From Kiritimatiellales bacterium (lineage in GTDB: Bacteria > Verrucomicrobiota > Kiritimatiellia > Kiritimatiellales > Tichowtungiaceae), in NCBI GenBank assembly GCA_041656295.1, contig JBBADV010000005.1:124001-188000 (forward strand): 64,000 bases of DNA, written 5' to 3'. Positions 1-8,697 of the stretch are shown here, piece after piece. The notes under the pieces are model-generated. The model saw only the letters and a program-made list of their open reading frames with translations, did not search any database and was not told the origin of the DNA. Made by a program: the position numbers and the translations under genes. Positions within the stretch are counted from its first letter, which is position 1, and each line of letters opens with the position of its first letter.

Positions 1-965
1 TTACTCTATCCACCGCAATACTCGCCGGCCTTGCCGGTATTCTGATTCTCATATCACTCAGCGCGCTCATTACCAACCGTGCGTATGCCGGAACAAGCAG
101 TGCATCCGCATTCGGACTGAGCGTACAGAAAGATGTATTCCCGGATGCAGTTTCCGGAATTCTGGAGCGTAACGATTTCCCGGCGCGTATTATCAACATC
201 GCCCATGACGGCGGATATCTTGCCATGGAAAATCCGGCGCGCAAAATTTTCTGCGACACCCGTTTTTCATTTTACGGCGAAGAATTTATGCTCACGCTCA
301 ACCGTGCGTTGCGCGGAATCCCGGAAGACTGGCGTTATATTCTCTCTGAATGGAATCCGCATGCCGTCGTACTGAACGCCTGCTGGCCCGGTACCGGCGC
401 ATTTGTCACGCGCCGCATCGCCGACCGGACATGGAAGCTTGTCTATTTTGACGGCTCTACCGTTATTCTTGTCCGCGATCTGGATGAATACAGAACACTC
501 ATTGATGATCCCGATATTCAGAAATACGGACTGTCCATCCTCGAGCGTTCACGGCAGGAATATATCAGGAAAAATAAGGGCTTTGTCAAAGCCGCTAATC
601 CATCACGTCTGATCGGTGCCGGTGAAATCTATCTTGCGCTCAACCGTCCGGCGGAAGCGGAGGTCATTTATAAAACCATCACCGCCGGCAATCCGAAAAA
701 TTCCGGTGGACTGATTGGGCTCGGTCGCAGCCTGATGCTGCAGCGGCAGATCTCGCGCGGAATTGAAACCATGGAGTGCGCCGCAAAAATTACACCTCGC
801 AACCCGCACGTTTGGATGAGTCTTTACGAAGCCTATATGCTCAAAGGTGACAAGGTTAAAGTGCAAGTTGCTGTCGACCGTCTCAGTAAACTCATCAAAT
901 CCAGCAAAGACACCGCCACCATTGAACAGCAGGAGGCGACGCAGAAACAGCCGCAGAAAAAATAA
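1..965 (+). CDS. Membrane protein with periplasmic TPR tail (5' partial)
   Basis: The reading frame is open from the left edge (first full codon at 3) to TAA at 963-965, so the true start lies upstream. The first visible residues form a hydrophobic segment ending in a small-residue stretch, likely the last transmembrane helix of a multi-pass protein. A soluble domain follows with the pattern of a late-positioned aromatic/acidic motif (WKLVYFDGSTVILVRD), typical of the C-terminal region of polytopic glycosyltransferase-like (PMT/ArnT-type) membrane proteins. The last ~130 residues contain TPR-like helices (GEIYLALNRPAEAEVIY and two further units) and a charged Gln/Lys-rich end. The catalytic membrane part is outside the window, so the family assignment is tentative. 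No partner gene is evident downstream. Confidence 0.7.
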   Translation, partial: TLSTAILAGLAGILILISLSALITNRAYAGTSSASAFGLSVQKDVFPDAVSGILERNDFPARIINIAHDGGYLAMENPARKIFCDTRFSFYGEEFMLTLNRALRGIPEDWRYILSEWNPHAVVLNACWPGTGAFVTRRIADRTWKLVYFDGSTVILVRDLDEYRTLIDDPDIQKYGLSILERSRQEYIRKNKGFVKAANPSRLIGAGEIYLALNRPAEAEVIYKTITAGNPKNSGGLIGLGRSLMLQRQISRGIETMECAAKITPRNPHVWMSLYEAYMLKGDKVKVQVAVDRLSKLIKSSKDTATIEQQEATQKQPQKK

Positions 966-1017
966 TGCATTACAGGCTGCTCGCCTGATCGCATTTGACC
1001 AGATGCCGCCTTTATAA

Positions 1018-1190
1018 TCAGCCGGCGTCCAGTGCTGTCAATTCTTCCCGCCGCGCGCAGGCGGCTTCAAGTCGCACCGGAATTTTTTCAGCGCACCCGG
1101 TAACAGCTTTAATTTCTTCCGGCGCATTTCTGTAAAAATCGGGATCGTTTAATTTTTGATGCAGCACTGCGAATTCCGCTTCGAGGCTGA
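1018..1190 (-). pseudogene. Remnant of a second Uup-like ABC-F gene (C-terminus only)
   Basis: Read on the minus strand, this stretch encodes a continuous peptide starting LEAEFAVLHQKLNDPDFYR, running through PEEIKAVTGCAEKIP and RLEAACARREEL, and ending in TGA at 1018-1020. It aligns without gaps to the last residues of the Uup-like protein encoded at 2173-3939 (LEAELEELHQKLNDPEFYR, PEEIKTVTDRAE, LEAAYARWEEL), with roughly 34 of 53 residues identical by hand count. No start codon or ATPase domain accompanies it; upstream the frame runs into the end of the EamA gene. It is either a decayed tandem duplicate or the trace of an allele displaced when the EamA gene arrived. Confidence 0.85.
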
Positions 1191-1229
1191 CAGCGCCCTC
1201 TTTTTAAGAATAAGTTTCGAAAAGAATCA

Positions 1230-2129
1230 TCAAAAGAGGATGATCAAAATCACGCCGGCGAGAATTCCGGCAAGCGCGATAATTTTCCGGCGGATGTTCG
1301 TCTCACCGAAAAGCAGCGCGCCGGATGTAAACGAAACAATCACGCCGGTCCGTCTTACCACCGAAAGAACCGACGCCAGCGCGTCCGGCTCACGAATCGC
1401 GTTAAAATAGGCAAAGTCCGATACAAGAAGAAACAGCCCGATCAGTGGAATCGTCCAGCGCCATCGAAATTTCGTCAGCTTTTCGCGGCGCGGCCACCAG
1501 GCAATTGCGACAACGCCGGCGATGAGGATGGCATTATACACCGAAAACCAGAACTGCACGAGCATCGGCGTATAGCGCAACTGCTGCAGAAGATATTTAT
1601 CGTACAACACACTGCCGGCGCCGATCAGCGTCGCCGTAAAAATCAAAAGCACCCAGCCGTTGCGATGAAACACCACGCCCTCTTTCCGTCCGGCCACTGA
1701 AAAAATATAGTACGAAATAAACACAACCAGCATCCCGGTCCATTGCGCCGGGTCCGGCCGCTCGCCGAAAAACAGCACGGCGCAAAGCAGCGTCCAGACC
1801 GGCGACGACGCGCGGATCGGAGCAGCTATTGAAATCGGAAGATGCTTCATGGAAAAATAAGTCAATACCCACGAAACGCAAACAATACACGATTTGAAAA
1901 AAATATGCAGATGCTCCGAACGCGTCGCCGGCGGAACATAACAGCAATGCTGCTGCATCGTCTCCGGCGCCAGCCGCGACAGCGCAAAAATCAGCAGCAT
2001 CAACACCGCGCCGGTACAGACCGAAAACAACAGCACCGGAAGAACCGCATTTTTATTTAATGCGTGCTTCTGGCAGACATCGTAGCTGCCGAGAAGAAGC
2101 GCTGAAACCAATCCTAAATAAATCCACAT
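1230..2129 (-). CDS. EamA/DMT-family transporter
   Basis: The 299-residue protein has about ten hydrophobic helices arranged as two similar halves, as in the drug/metabolite transporter superfamily (EamA domains). It starts MWIYLGLVSALLLGSYDVCQKHALN, and the second half ends with the characteristic VSFTSGALLFGETNIRRKIIALAGILAGVILI segment. The substrate cannot be read from sequence; relatives export amino acids, sugars or metabolites across the inner membrane. The ATG at 2127-2129 sits 43 bp downstream of the uup stop codon on the same strand. The gene lies between an intact uup gene and the C-terminal remnant of another, which suggests it entered or was duplicated together with that neighbourhood. 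Confidence 0.85.
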   Translation of the reverse strand: MWIYLGLVSALLLGSYDVCQKHALNKNAVLPVLLFSVCTGAVLMLLIFALSRLAPETMQQHCCYVPPATRSEHLHIFFKSCIVCVSWVLTYFSMKHLPISIAAPIRASSPVWTLLCAVLFFGERPDPAQWTGMLVVFISYYIFSVAGRKEGVVFHRNGWVLLIFTATLIGAGSVLYDKYLLQQLRYTPMLVQFWFSVYNAILIAGVVAIAWWPRREKLTKFRWRWTIPLIGLFLLVSDFAYFNAIREPDALASVLSVVRRTGVIVSFTSGALLFGETNIRRKIIALAGILAGVILIILF

Positions 2130-2172
2130 AGCTGCACTTCCGATTTTAGATGGATGATTGCCGATTTAGCTT

Positions 2173-3939
2173 TCAGGTTTCAAACGACTCCAATTCTTCC
2201 CAGCGCGCATACGCAGCTTCCAGCTCCGCCGGAACCGCTTCGGCGCGATCGGTTACGGTTTTAATTTCTTCCGGTGGACAACGGTAAAACTCCGGATCGT
2301 TTAATTTTTGATGGAGCTCTTCCAGCTCCGCCTCGAGCACTTCAATTTTCGCCGGCAGTTTTTTCAGATCGTCGCGCTCTTTATTCGTCAGCTTGCGCGT
2401 GCGCGCCCTGGCAGGCTCAACGGATTGTTGATTTGCGGTTTCAGATTTCAGATTGACGGCCGCACTTCGTTGCGCAACCCAATCGTCATAACCGCCGACG
2501 TATTCATTGATCGCGCCGTTTTCGAAAACCAGCGTTCCGGTGACCACGTTGTTGATAAATTCGCGGTCGTGGCTGACGAGCAGAACCGTTCCCTGATAAT
2601 CCGCCAGCAGTTCCTCAAGCAGATCCAGCGTTTCAACATCCAGATCATTCGTCGGTTCGTCAAGCATCAGTACGTTCGCCGGCTGCGCAAACAGTTTCGC
2701 CAGCATCAGCCGGTTGCGCTCGCCGCCGGACAGCGTACTCACCGGCTGGTTCGCGTCCGCCGGAGAAAAAAGAAAATTCCGCAGATAACCGATCACATGC
2801 TGCGCGCCGGAACCGGTCTGCACAGATTCATTATCGCCGCACAGATTCCATCGCACGCTTTTCGATTCATCCAGCGCCATCCGGTGCTGGTCGAAATAAG
2901 CCACGTCAAGTTTTATTCCATGAATCACCTCGCCGGCGCGCGGCGCAAGCTGACCGAGCAGCACATTCAATAGCGTCGATTTACCGCAGCCGTTCGGACC
3001 GATCATTCCAATCCGGTCGCCGCGAAAAATTTCGACGGAAAACCCGTTGATTACATCGCTGCCGTCATAACCGGCGGAAACATGCTTCGCCGTAATCACT
3101 TTCCGTCCGGACAGCTCCGCTTCGTTCAGTTGCATCTTTACCGCGCCGGTGCGTTCGCGCCGCCGCGCGCGTTCAACGCGCATTTTTTCCAGCGCGCGTA
3201 CGCGCCCTTCGTTGCGCGTCCGGCGCGCTTTAATACCTTTGCGAATCCAGATTTCTTCCTGAGCCAGCTTGCGGTCGAACTGCGCCCGTTGCACCTCTTC
3301 GGCGTCCAGCAATGCTTCGCGGCGTTTTAAATAGGTTTCATAATCACAGTTCCAGCTCGTCAGTTTTCCGCGATCCAGCTCGATGATACGCGTCGCCAGT
3401 TTTTTCAAAAACACGCGGTCATGTGTTACGAACAGCAGTGTGCCGCGCCAGCGCAGCAGAAAATTTTCCAGCCACTGAATTGAGTCAATATCCAGATGAT
3501 TCGTCGGCTCATCCAGAATCAGCAGTTCCGGCTCATTCACCAGCGCCTTTGCCAGCAGCGCGCGGCGTTTCATCCCGCCGGAGAGCGACGAAAATTCCTG
3601 CGCCGTATCCAGATTCATCAGCGAAATAACTTTTTCAACCGGATGATCCGACGCGTGTTCACGATCCCAGCCGCCGGCAACAAGATCGTACACCGTACCG
3701 GAAATATTCTGCGGGACCTTTTGCGTCAGCCGGGCAATCCGCGGCGCGCGCGAAAAAATCCGCTCGCCGGAATCCGGCTCCAGTTCACCGCTGATAATTT
3801 TCAACAGCGTCGATTTTCCTTCGCCGTTGCGCCCGACCAGACAAATCCGCTCGCCCGGCTCAATCTGCAGTGTCACGCCATCCAGCAATGCCGGTCCGCC
3901 GAACGCGATATGAAGATTCTGTAAACTAAGCAATGCCAT
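2173..3939 (-). CDS. uup: ABC-F family ATPase, Uup type
   Basis: Soluble 588-residue tandem ABC ATPase without membrane segments. ABC-F proteins bind the ribosome or act in DNA transactions; Uup is the best known relative. Domain 1 has Walker A GRNGEGKST (about 36-44), signature LSGG (119-122) and Walker B LILDEP (140-145). Domain 2 has Walker A GPNGCGKST (314-322), signature LSGGERNR (403-410) and Walker B VLMLDEP (423-429). A basic coiled linker (about 205-265) separates them. A low-complexity stretch (LKSETANQQS, about 498-507) resembles the dispersed TCxGAAA heptad word found elsewhere in the window. It is followed by the Uup-type C-terminal coiled coil (520-588). The coiled coil is duplicated as a fragment at 1018-1190. 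Confidence 0.93.
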   Translation of the reverse strand: MALLSLQNLHIAFGGPALLDGVTLQIEPGERICLVGRNGEGKSTLLKIISGELEPDSGERIFSRAPRIARLTQKVPQNISGTVYDLVAGGWDREHASDHPVEKVISLMNLDTAQEFSSLSGGMKRRALLAKALVNEPELLILDEPTNHLDIDSIQWLENFLLRWRGTLLFVTHDRVFLKKLATRIIELDRGKLTSWNCDYETYLKRREALLDAEEVQRAQFDRKLAQEEIWIRKGIKARRTRNEGRVRALEKMRVERARRRERTGAVKMQLNEAELSGRKVITAKHVSAGYDGSDVINGFSVEIFRGDRIGMIGPNGCGKSTLLNVLLGQLAPRAGEVIHGIKLDVAYFDQHRMALDESKSVRWNLCGDNESVQTGSGAQHVIGYLRNFLFSPADANQPVSTLSGGERNRLMLAKLFAQPANVLMLDEPTNDLDVETLDLLEELLADYQGTVLLVSHDREFINNVVTGTLVFENGAINEYVGGYDDWVAQRSAAVNLKSETANQQSVEPARARTRKLTNKERDDLKKLPAKIEVLEAELEELHQKLNDPEFYRCPPEEIKTVTDRAEAVPAELEAAYARWEELESFET

Positions 3940-4011
3940 AAAGCACGCGAATGTACCCTCCGCACCTGTGAAACGAAAGTTTTGTTTTGAATTTCAAGGA
4001 TGATGAATTTG

Positions 4012-4028
4012 TGTCACCCGTGGTGACA
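4012..4028. promoter_or_regulatory. Palindrome TGTCACC-CGT-GGTGACA, possible operator
   Basis: A perfect 7-bp inverted repeat with a 3-bp spacer lies in the 368-bp gap (3940-4307) between the divergent uup and methyltransferase genes. Its symmetry and position fit a repressor site, but no cognate regulator is evident and no clear promoter can be placed against it. The rest of the gap holds only AT-rich sequence and one dispersed repeat word near 4172. Confidence 0.35.
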
Positions 4029-4171
4029 TAAACCGGTTGGACAGATTTATGGTAAAGGCAAAAACACCGGTTTTATAGCTCAGCACAGAATTTATGGAAT
4101 GTGATCACGGAGTGTGTGGATCTAAACGGCTGGAAAGAAAAAATTCTCCGTTCCCTTTGCGGCCTTTTGAT

Positions 4172-4206
4172 GGAAATCCGCGTTCATCCGTGTGATCTGC
4201 GGTTCA
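4172..4206. repeat. Dispersed intergenic word (CCGCG..TCATCCGTG..TCTGCGGTT type)
   Basis: The stretch contains ATCCGCGTTCATCCGTGTG followed by ATCTGCGGTTC. Variants occur at 23752-23786 (CTGCGTTCATCTACGTTATCCGCGG), at 14921-14942 in inverse orientation, and in shortened form near 41747-41775. This is a non-coding repetitive word family shared between intergenic regions of this genome; its function is unknown. Confidence 0.6.
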
Positions 4207-4307
4207 ATATCTGTCGATACCGGAGTTTTCCGTAACAATCTGCACGGAGCCAAAATATATTTTTTCTTCTGAATTGCGATTCGCTGCAAAAAACAGAAAA
4301 TACCGGC

Positions 4308-4940
4308 GTGAATTGTCCACTGTGTAAAAATGATGATTGTTCTGAGTCTGCTGAATTACAGCAGCGTTTATTTTTACACTGCGCGCAGTGTGCTTTGATT
4401 TTTGTGCCGGATGAACAGCTGATTTCGCAGGAAGATGAAAAGACACGGTATGATTTTCACCGGAATTCGGTAGCTGATGCCGGTTACCGAAATTTCTTAA
4501 ACAAATTGTGTACAGCGATGATTGAGCGGATTCCGGCGGACGCAGCTGGTTTGGATTTCGGCTGCGGACCGAAGCCGGGCTTGTCCGTACTGTTTGAAGA
4601 ATGCGGGTTCCAATGTGAGAATTATGATTTGTATTATATGAACAATCCGTCCGTTTTTGAACGGCAGTATGATTTTCTGACCTGTTCGGAAACAATTGAA
4701 CATTTCCGGAATCCGCGCGCCGAATTTGAGCAGTTTCTCCGACTGGTGAAACCTGATGGAACAATCGGAATCATGACGCAATTGTATGATGAAACCGCAA
4801 CATCGTTTGAAGAATGGTTTTATATTCGCGACATCACCCACATCCGCTTTTTTTCCCGCCGTACATTTGAATGGCTGGCAAAATATTATAGACTGACTGC
4901 CGAATTTCTGCCGGACGGAATCGTTATTTTTTCAATTTGA
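4308..4940 (+). CDS. Class I SAM-dependent methyltransferase with N-terminal zinc ribbon
   Basis: A 210-residue protein starting at GTG 4308. Two CxxC pairs near the N-terminus (CPLCKNDDC about residues 3-11, CAQC about 30-33) suggest a small zinc ribbon. The methyltransferase fold follows, with the glycine-rich SAM motif GLDFGCGPKPG (about 80-90) and the post-I acidic strand YDLYY. The motif FLTCSETIEHFRNPRAEFEQF is typical of Methyltransf_11/23-type enzymes that carry CxxC-type N-termini. The substrate is unknown; similar proteins modify sugars, lipids or hypermodified cell-surface groups. It stands alone between the divergent uup and the downstream thrH. No strong Shine-Dalgarno sequence precedes the GTG, so the exact start is uncertain. 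Confidence 0.8.
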   Translation: MNCPLCKNDDCSESAELQQRLFLHCAQCALIFVPDEQLISQEDEKTRYDFHRNSVADAGYRNFLNKLCTAMIERIPADAAGLDFGCGPKPGLSVLFEECGFQCENYDLYYMNNPSVFERQYDFLTCSETIEHFRNPRAEFEQFLRLVKPDGTIGIMTQLYDETATSFEEWFYIRDITHIRFFSRRTFEWLAKYYRLTAEFLPDGIVIFSI

Positions 4941-5058
4941 GTTTGGCTGGGAATCGCAGTTCACTTTTCAGGATAAAATGGTCGTTTAATTATTTTGCCA
5001 TAATTAAATAACAATTTAGACTAAGGCGTTTCACATAGCTTTAAGGTGAAGGGATGTT

Positions 5059-5667
5059 ATGCAGATTGTCTGTTTGGATTTAGAAGGAGTACTGGTGCCG
5101 GAAATATGGATTAATGTTGCGGAACGCTCCGGAATTGAAGAGCTGCGTGCCACCACGCGCGATATACCGGACTACGATGTACTCATGCAGCAGCGGCTGA
5201 AAATTCTTGACGAACACAATCTGACACTTGGCGACATCCAAAATGTGATCGCCGGCATGGTACCGATGTCCGGTGCGAATGACTTCTTGAACAAGCTCCG
5301 TGAGAAATTCCAGGTTGTTATACTGTCTGACACATTCTACGAATTCGCCGCGCCGTTCATGCGCCAGCTTGGTCATCCGACACTCTTTTGCCACCGGCTT
5401 GAGAGTAATGCCGCCGGAAGAATCATCAACTATCATCTGCGTATGCCGAATCATAAGTGTGCCGCCGTAAAAGCATTTCATCAACTGAACTTTAAAGTTA
5501 TCGCTGCCGGCGATTCGTATAACGACACCACCATGCTCGCCGCAGCGAACGCCGGAATTCTGTTTTGTCCGCCGCAAAACGTGATCGACGAATTTCCGCA
5601 GTTTCCCGTTACCCGTTCATACGATGAACTCTACGCCGCATTTATCAATGCCTCGGAAATAATTTAA
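5059..5667 (+). CDS. thrH: ThrH: phosphoserine phosphatase / homoserine phosphotransferase
   Basis: HAD-superfamily enzyme of 202 residues, the normal ThrH length. The nucleophile loop reads CLDLEGVLVPE (Asp7, Glu9), motif II is LSDTFYEF (Ser90), and motif III/IV is GDSYNDTTML (151-160). The conserved ThrH segment TTRDIPDYDVLMQQRLKIL is present. The family dephosphorylates phosphoserine and can pass phosphate to homoserine, linking serine and threonine biosynthesis. ATG 5059 has a weak upstream GAAGGGA. The gene is followed after 49 bp by the EIIA-like gene. The spacer contains a GC-rich potential hairpin (about 5669-5694), so the two may be partly uncoupled. Confidence 0.95.
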   Translation: MQIVCLDLEGVLVPEIWINVAERSGIEELRATTRDIPDYDVLMQQRLKILDEHNLTLGDIQNVIAGMVPMSGANDFLNKLREKFQVVILSDTFYEFAAPFMRQLGHPTLFCHRLESNAAGRIINYHLRMPNHKCAAVKAFHQLNFKVIAAGDSYNDTTMLAAANAGILFCPPQNVIDEFPQFPVTRSYDELYAAFINASEII

Positions 5668-5716
5668 CCGCCGGCCGCGCGATTTTACGCGGCGGAATTT
5701 AATAAGGAGAAAAATC

Positions 5717-6580
5717 ATGGCTGCACCGAAAAAAATAAAAAACGACCGCTACCTCATCAAGCACCTTATTCAGCTTCAGGATTTAATCGCCGCGCGCGCG
5801 CAGCAGCAGGCATCCATGCCAACTACCGGCGCGAGTCAGCTCGATAAAAACATTAAAACGCTTACCGACGAACTGCCGCCGGACTTGCGCAGTCACTTTA
5901 CCCGGCTGATTCAAAAAAATATCGAAGCCTTCGTTCCGATTACCGGCAGCAACTGCTCCGGCTGCGGATACGCGCTCGATAAATCCACCGTGAATCACAT
6001 TCACGCCGGCGAAGAACTCGCCCGTTGTCCAAACTGTACACGCATCCTTTATTATCCCGATGTTCCGATTACCCGCCGTACACCGCGTCGGCACTGGGGC
6101 GATCCGATTAAGCGCGGCATCGAACGCTTCTCGACGCTGGCACTGATGATTCCGTCGCTCCAAGGCAGCACGAAAGAAGATGTTTTGCGTGAAATGAGCG
6201 AAAATCTCTGCGAATTCGGCTTCGTCGACAACTGCGATAATCTTTACAACGCCGCTTTGCATCGCGAAGCCATTGTTTCTACCGCCGTAACCTACGGAAT
6301 GGCGTTTCCGCACGTGCGCGGCGTTGAAGGCGGCGGCTTGAACCTCACGCTCGGCATCAGTAAAAAAGGTGTGAAGTTCGGCGCACCGAAAGATCATCTT
6401 ACCAAAATATTTTTCTTCATGGTTATTCCCACCGCTGCCAGTGCGTTTTATTTAAAACTGCTCTCGGGCCTTACACAGAGCTTCGCTAAAAAAGAAGCGC
6501 GCGATCTTATCATGACGTGCAAAACCAAGGAAGAACTCTGGAAAGCCCTCATCAAAGCAACGCGTAAAACGATTCAATGA
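5717..6580 (+). CDS. Zinc-ribbon / PTS EIIA(Fru)-like fusion protein
   Basis: The 287-residue protein joins two modules. Residues 1-75 are helical. A C4 zinc ribbon (Cys80, Cys83, Cys104, Cys107) follows. The C-terminal ~140 residues resemble the fructose/nitrogen-type phosphotransferase EIIA domain, including the active-site context TYGMAFPHVRG with His199 as the likely phosphate acceptor. No EIIB, EIIC, HPr or EI gene is nearby, so a sensory or regulatory phospho-relay role of the EIIA-Ntr kind is more likely than sugar import. A good ribosome-binding site, AAGGAG, precedes ATG 5717. The gene is followed by a hairpin at 6592-6612. Confidence 0.8.
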   Translation: MAAPKKIKNDRYLIKHLIQLQDLIAARAQQQASMPTTGASQLDKNIKTLTDELPPDLRSHFTRLIQKNIEAFVPITGSNCSGCGYALDKSTVNHIHAGEELARCPNCTRILYYPDVPITRRTPRRHWGDPIKRGIERFSTLALMIPSLQGSTKEDVLREMSENLCEFGFVDNCDNLYNAALHREAIVSTAVTYGMAFPHVRGVEGGGLNLTLGISKKGVKFGAPKDHLTKIFFFMVIPTAASAFYLKLLSGLTQSFAKKEARDLIMTCKTKEELWKALIKATRKTIQ

Positions 6581-6591
6581 TCTGTTGCGAC

Positions 6592-6612
6592 GCGGGCTGT
6601 GTAGAAGCCCGC
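6592..6612 (+). terminator. Hairpin after the EIIA-like gene
   Basis: A perfect 7-bp stem GCGGGCT/AGCCCGC with a 7-nt loop begins 12 nt after the stop codon, but only a short T-rich run follows. A second hairpin (GGCTGC/GCAGCC) lies about 100 bp further on. The termination call is plausible but weak, because no long U-tract follows. The remaining ~250 bp before galE show no gene. Confidence 0.4.
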
Positions 6613-6869
6613 CATGTTTATTTACCAACAGGTTTTGTGCCGGTGAATGGACTGGAAAGATAATTTCCGGGGAATTCTTCCTCTGTTTCCGGATCAAATT
6701 CCAGCGGCAGGGGCTGCCGAGCAGCAGCCGCCATGTATAAATGGGTGATTTCTTCCACTTATCGCACCGGATATTTCAGTTATGAAAAGCCGGTGAAAAA
6801 ATCTGCTCTTTGAATCCGTACTCAATCCGCTATCTTACCCTTCTCCATAACTTGAAAAGGAGCTGTACT

Positions 6870-7841
6870 ATGAACGTTCTGGTCGCCGGCGGAGCCGGAT
6901 ATATCGGCAGTGTCACCGCAGAAATGCTCTGCGATGCCGGGCATGATGTTACTGTTTTTGATAATCTTGAGCGCGGACACCGCGGCGCCATCGACCCGCG
7001 CGCAAATTTTATTCAGGGCGATCTCCGGAATTCCGGCGATATCGCAACCGCACTCATGCAGGTGAAGCCCGACGCAGTGATTCATTTCGCGGCGTACATC
7101 GAAGTCGGTGAATCAATGATCGCACCGCTATCGTTTTTCGAAAACAATGTGACCGGCTCGCTGCATCTGATGAAAGCGATGGTTGCCGCCGGTTGCAAAA
7201 AACTGATTTTTTCCTCCACCTGCGCCACCTACGGCACACCGGAAAAAGTTCCGATGGACGAAACACTGCCGCAGCATCCTGAAAGTGTTTACGGAGATTC
7301 CAAACTCATCTGCGAAAAAATATTTTCCTGGGCGCGGCAGATCCATGGCGTCGAATGCGTTTTCCTACGCTACTTCAACGCCAGCGGCGCCACCGGAAAA
7401 TACGGTGAAGATCATCATCCCGAAACACATCTCATCCCGCTTATTCTACAGGTGCCGCTCGGCAAGCGCGAAAAAATCTTTATTTTCGGCGACGACTACG
7501 ACACGCCGGACGGAACGTGTATTCGCGACTACATTCACATCCGCGATCTTGCGCAGGCGCACATTCTCGCGCTCAAACCCAGAATTTCCGGCGCATTCAA
7601 TCTCGGCAACGGCGACGGCTATAGCGTCAAAGAGGTCATCGATGTCGCGCGTGAAGTCACCGGCCACGCAATTCCGGCAGAACTCAAACCGCGCCGCGCC
7701 GGCGATGCCACACGTTTGATTTCCGATTCTGCTAAAGCTAAAAAAGTCCTCGGCTGGAAACCCGAATACGCCGACCTGCGCTCTATTATCCAAAGTGCGT
7801 GGGACTGGCACCGCGCGCATCCGAACGGATATGAACAATAA
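6870..7841 (+). CDS. galE: UDP-glucose 4-epimerase
   Basis: A 323-residue extended short-chain dehydrogenase. ATG 6870 is chosen because AAAAGGAG precedes it by 7 nt and because the protein then begins with the Rossmann motif VLVAGGAGYIGSV. The catalytic Ser and the YxxxK motif are seen in FSSTCATYG and SVYGDSKLICEK, and the GalE-typical HFAAYIEVGESM and DYDTPDGTCIRDYIHIRDLA are intact. The enzyme interconverts UDP-glucose and UDP-galactose for envelope polysaccharide synthesis or galactose use. It is the first gene after a ~290-bp spacer. The cinA-like gene follows after 74 bp in the same direction. Confidence 0.95.
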   Translation: MNVLVAGGAGYIGSVTAEMLCDAGHDVTVFDNLERGHRGAIDPRANFIQGDLRNSGDIATALMQVKPDAVIHFAAYIEVGESMIAPLSFFENNVTGSLHLMKAMVAAGCKKLIFSSTCATYGTPEKVPMDETLPQHPESVYGDSKLICEKIFSWARQIHGVECVFLRYFNASGATGKYGEDHHPETHLIPLILQVPLGKREKIFIFGDDYDTPDGTCIRDYIHIRDLAQAHILALKPRISGAFNLGNGDGYSVKEVIDVAREVTGHAIPAELKPRRAGDATRLISDSAKAKKVLGWKPEYADLRSIIQSAWDWHRAHPNGYEQ

Positions 7842-7915
7842 TTTTTGACAGGACTTACTGGATCTGTTCCATCCTGCTGTCCGGTCAAAATTCTGTGTAT
7901 TCCAGGGTTAAGAAA

Positions 7916-8674
7916 ATGAAATCGGAGATTGAATTAATCACTATCGGCAGCGAACTGCTGAGCGGACGTACACTCAACAGCCATGCACAAACACTCGGCA
8001 CCGCACTCACCGCTATCGGTCTGTGTCTGATGCGTGACACAACGGTGCCGGACGAAATAAGCAGCATTCAAAGCGCGGTGTGCGACGCATTCCGCCGTAC
8101 CGACATTGTCATTGTCAGCGGAGGGCTTGGCCCGACGAGCGACGATATCACGCGTGATGCACTCGCCGGAATTTTTAATCGCAACATCGTGATCTCCCCC
8201 GAAGCGTGGACGGTATTGCACGAGCGCTTCAAACAGCGTAATCGCACTGTTACGCCGGCGGCGGAACGGCAGGCATTCATTCTTGAAGGCGCAATAACGT
8301 TAATTAATTCCGTCGGCGCTGCTCCCGGCGAACGGCTCGAACTGCCCGGCGGGAAAATACTGTTCATTCTGCCGGGGCCGCCGAACGAATTTGCGGCGGT
8401 GCTGAATGATCATTTCATTCCCTGGCTGAGAGGAGAGTTTTCCAGTGCCGTTCCGAATGAACTGCGCATATTAACCACGCAGGGTGTCGGTGAATCCGAT
8501 ATTGTCACTCTGCTGGAGTCCGTCGGTTTTGAATGTCCGGCACAGGTGCAGCTCGGTTTTTATCCCGGCTTCGGCAAAGTCGAAATCCGCCTTACCGCGC
8601 CGCCGGAACATATCGCAGAACTCGAAAATACCGCACAGGTTTTCCGGAAATTATTTGAGCCGTTTCTCATATAG
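7916..8674 (+). CDS. CinA N-terminal (MoaB/Mog-like) domain protein
   Basis: A 252-residue protein with the molybdopterin-binding-like fold of CinA: it begins MKSEIELITIGSELLSGRTLNSHAQTLG and contains the signature VSGGLGPTSDDITRDAL and LPGPPNEFAAVL. Full-length CinA (~410 residues) also carries a C-terminal nicotinamide-nucleotide amidase domain. That domain is absent here, and the stop codon is clean. The N-domain family hydrolyses ADP-ribose or similar pyridine-nucleotide derivatives. ATG 7916 is preferred over the GTG at 7895, because homologues begin at this point. The gene is followed by a long inverted repeat and an insertion sequence. Confidence 0.88.
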   Translation: MKSEIELITIGSELLSGRTLNSHAQTLGTALTAIGLCLMRDTTVPDEISSIQSAVCDAFRRTDIVIVSGGLGPTSDDITRDALAGIFNRNIVISPEAWTVLHERFKQRNRTVTPAAERQAFILEGAITLINSVGAAPGERLELPGGKILFILPGPPNEFAAVLNDHFIPWLRGEFSSAVPNELRILTTQGVGESDIVTLLESVGFECPAQVQLGFYPGFGKVEIRLTAPPEHIAELENTAQVFRKLFEPFLI

Positions 8675-8697
8675 TACGAATTAATTTGATGCATATT

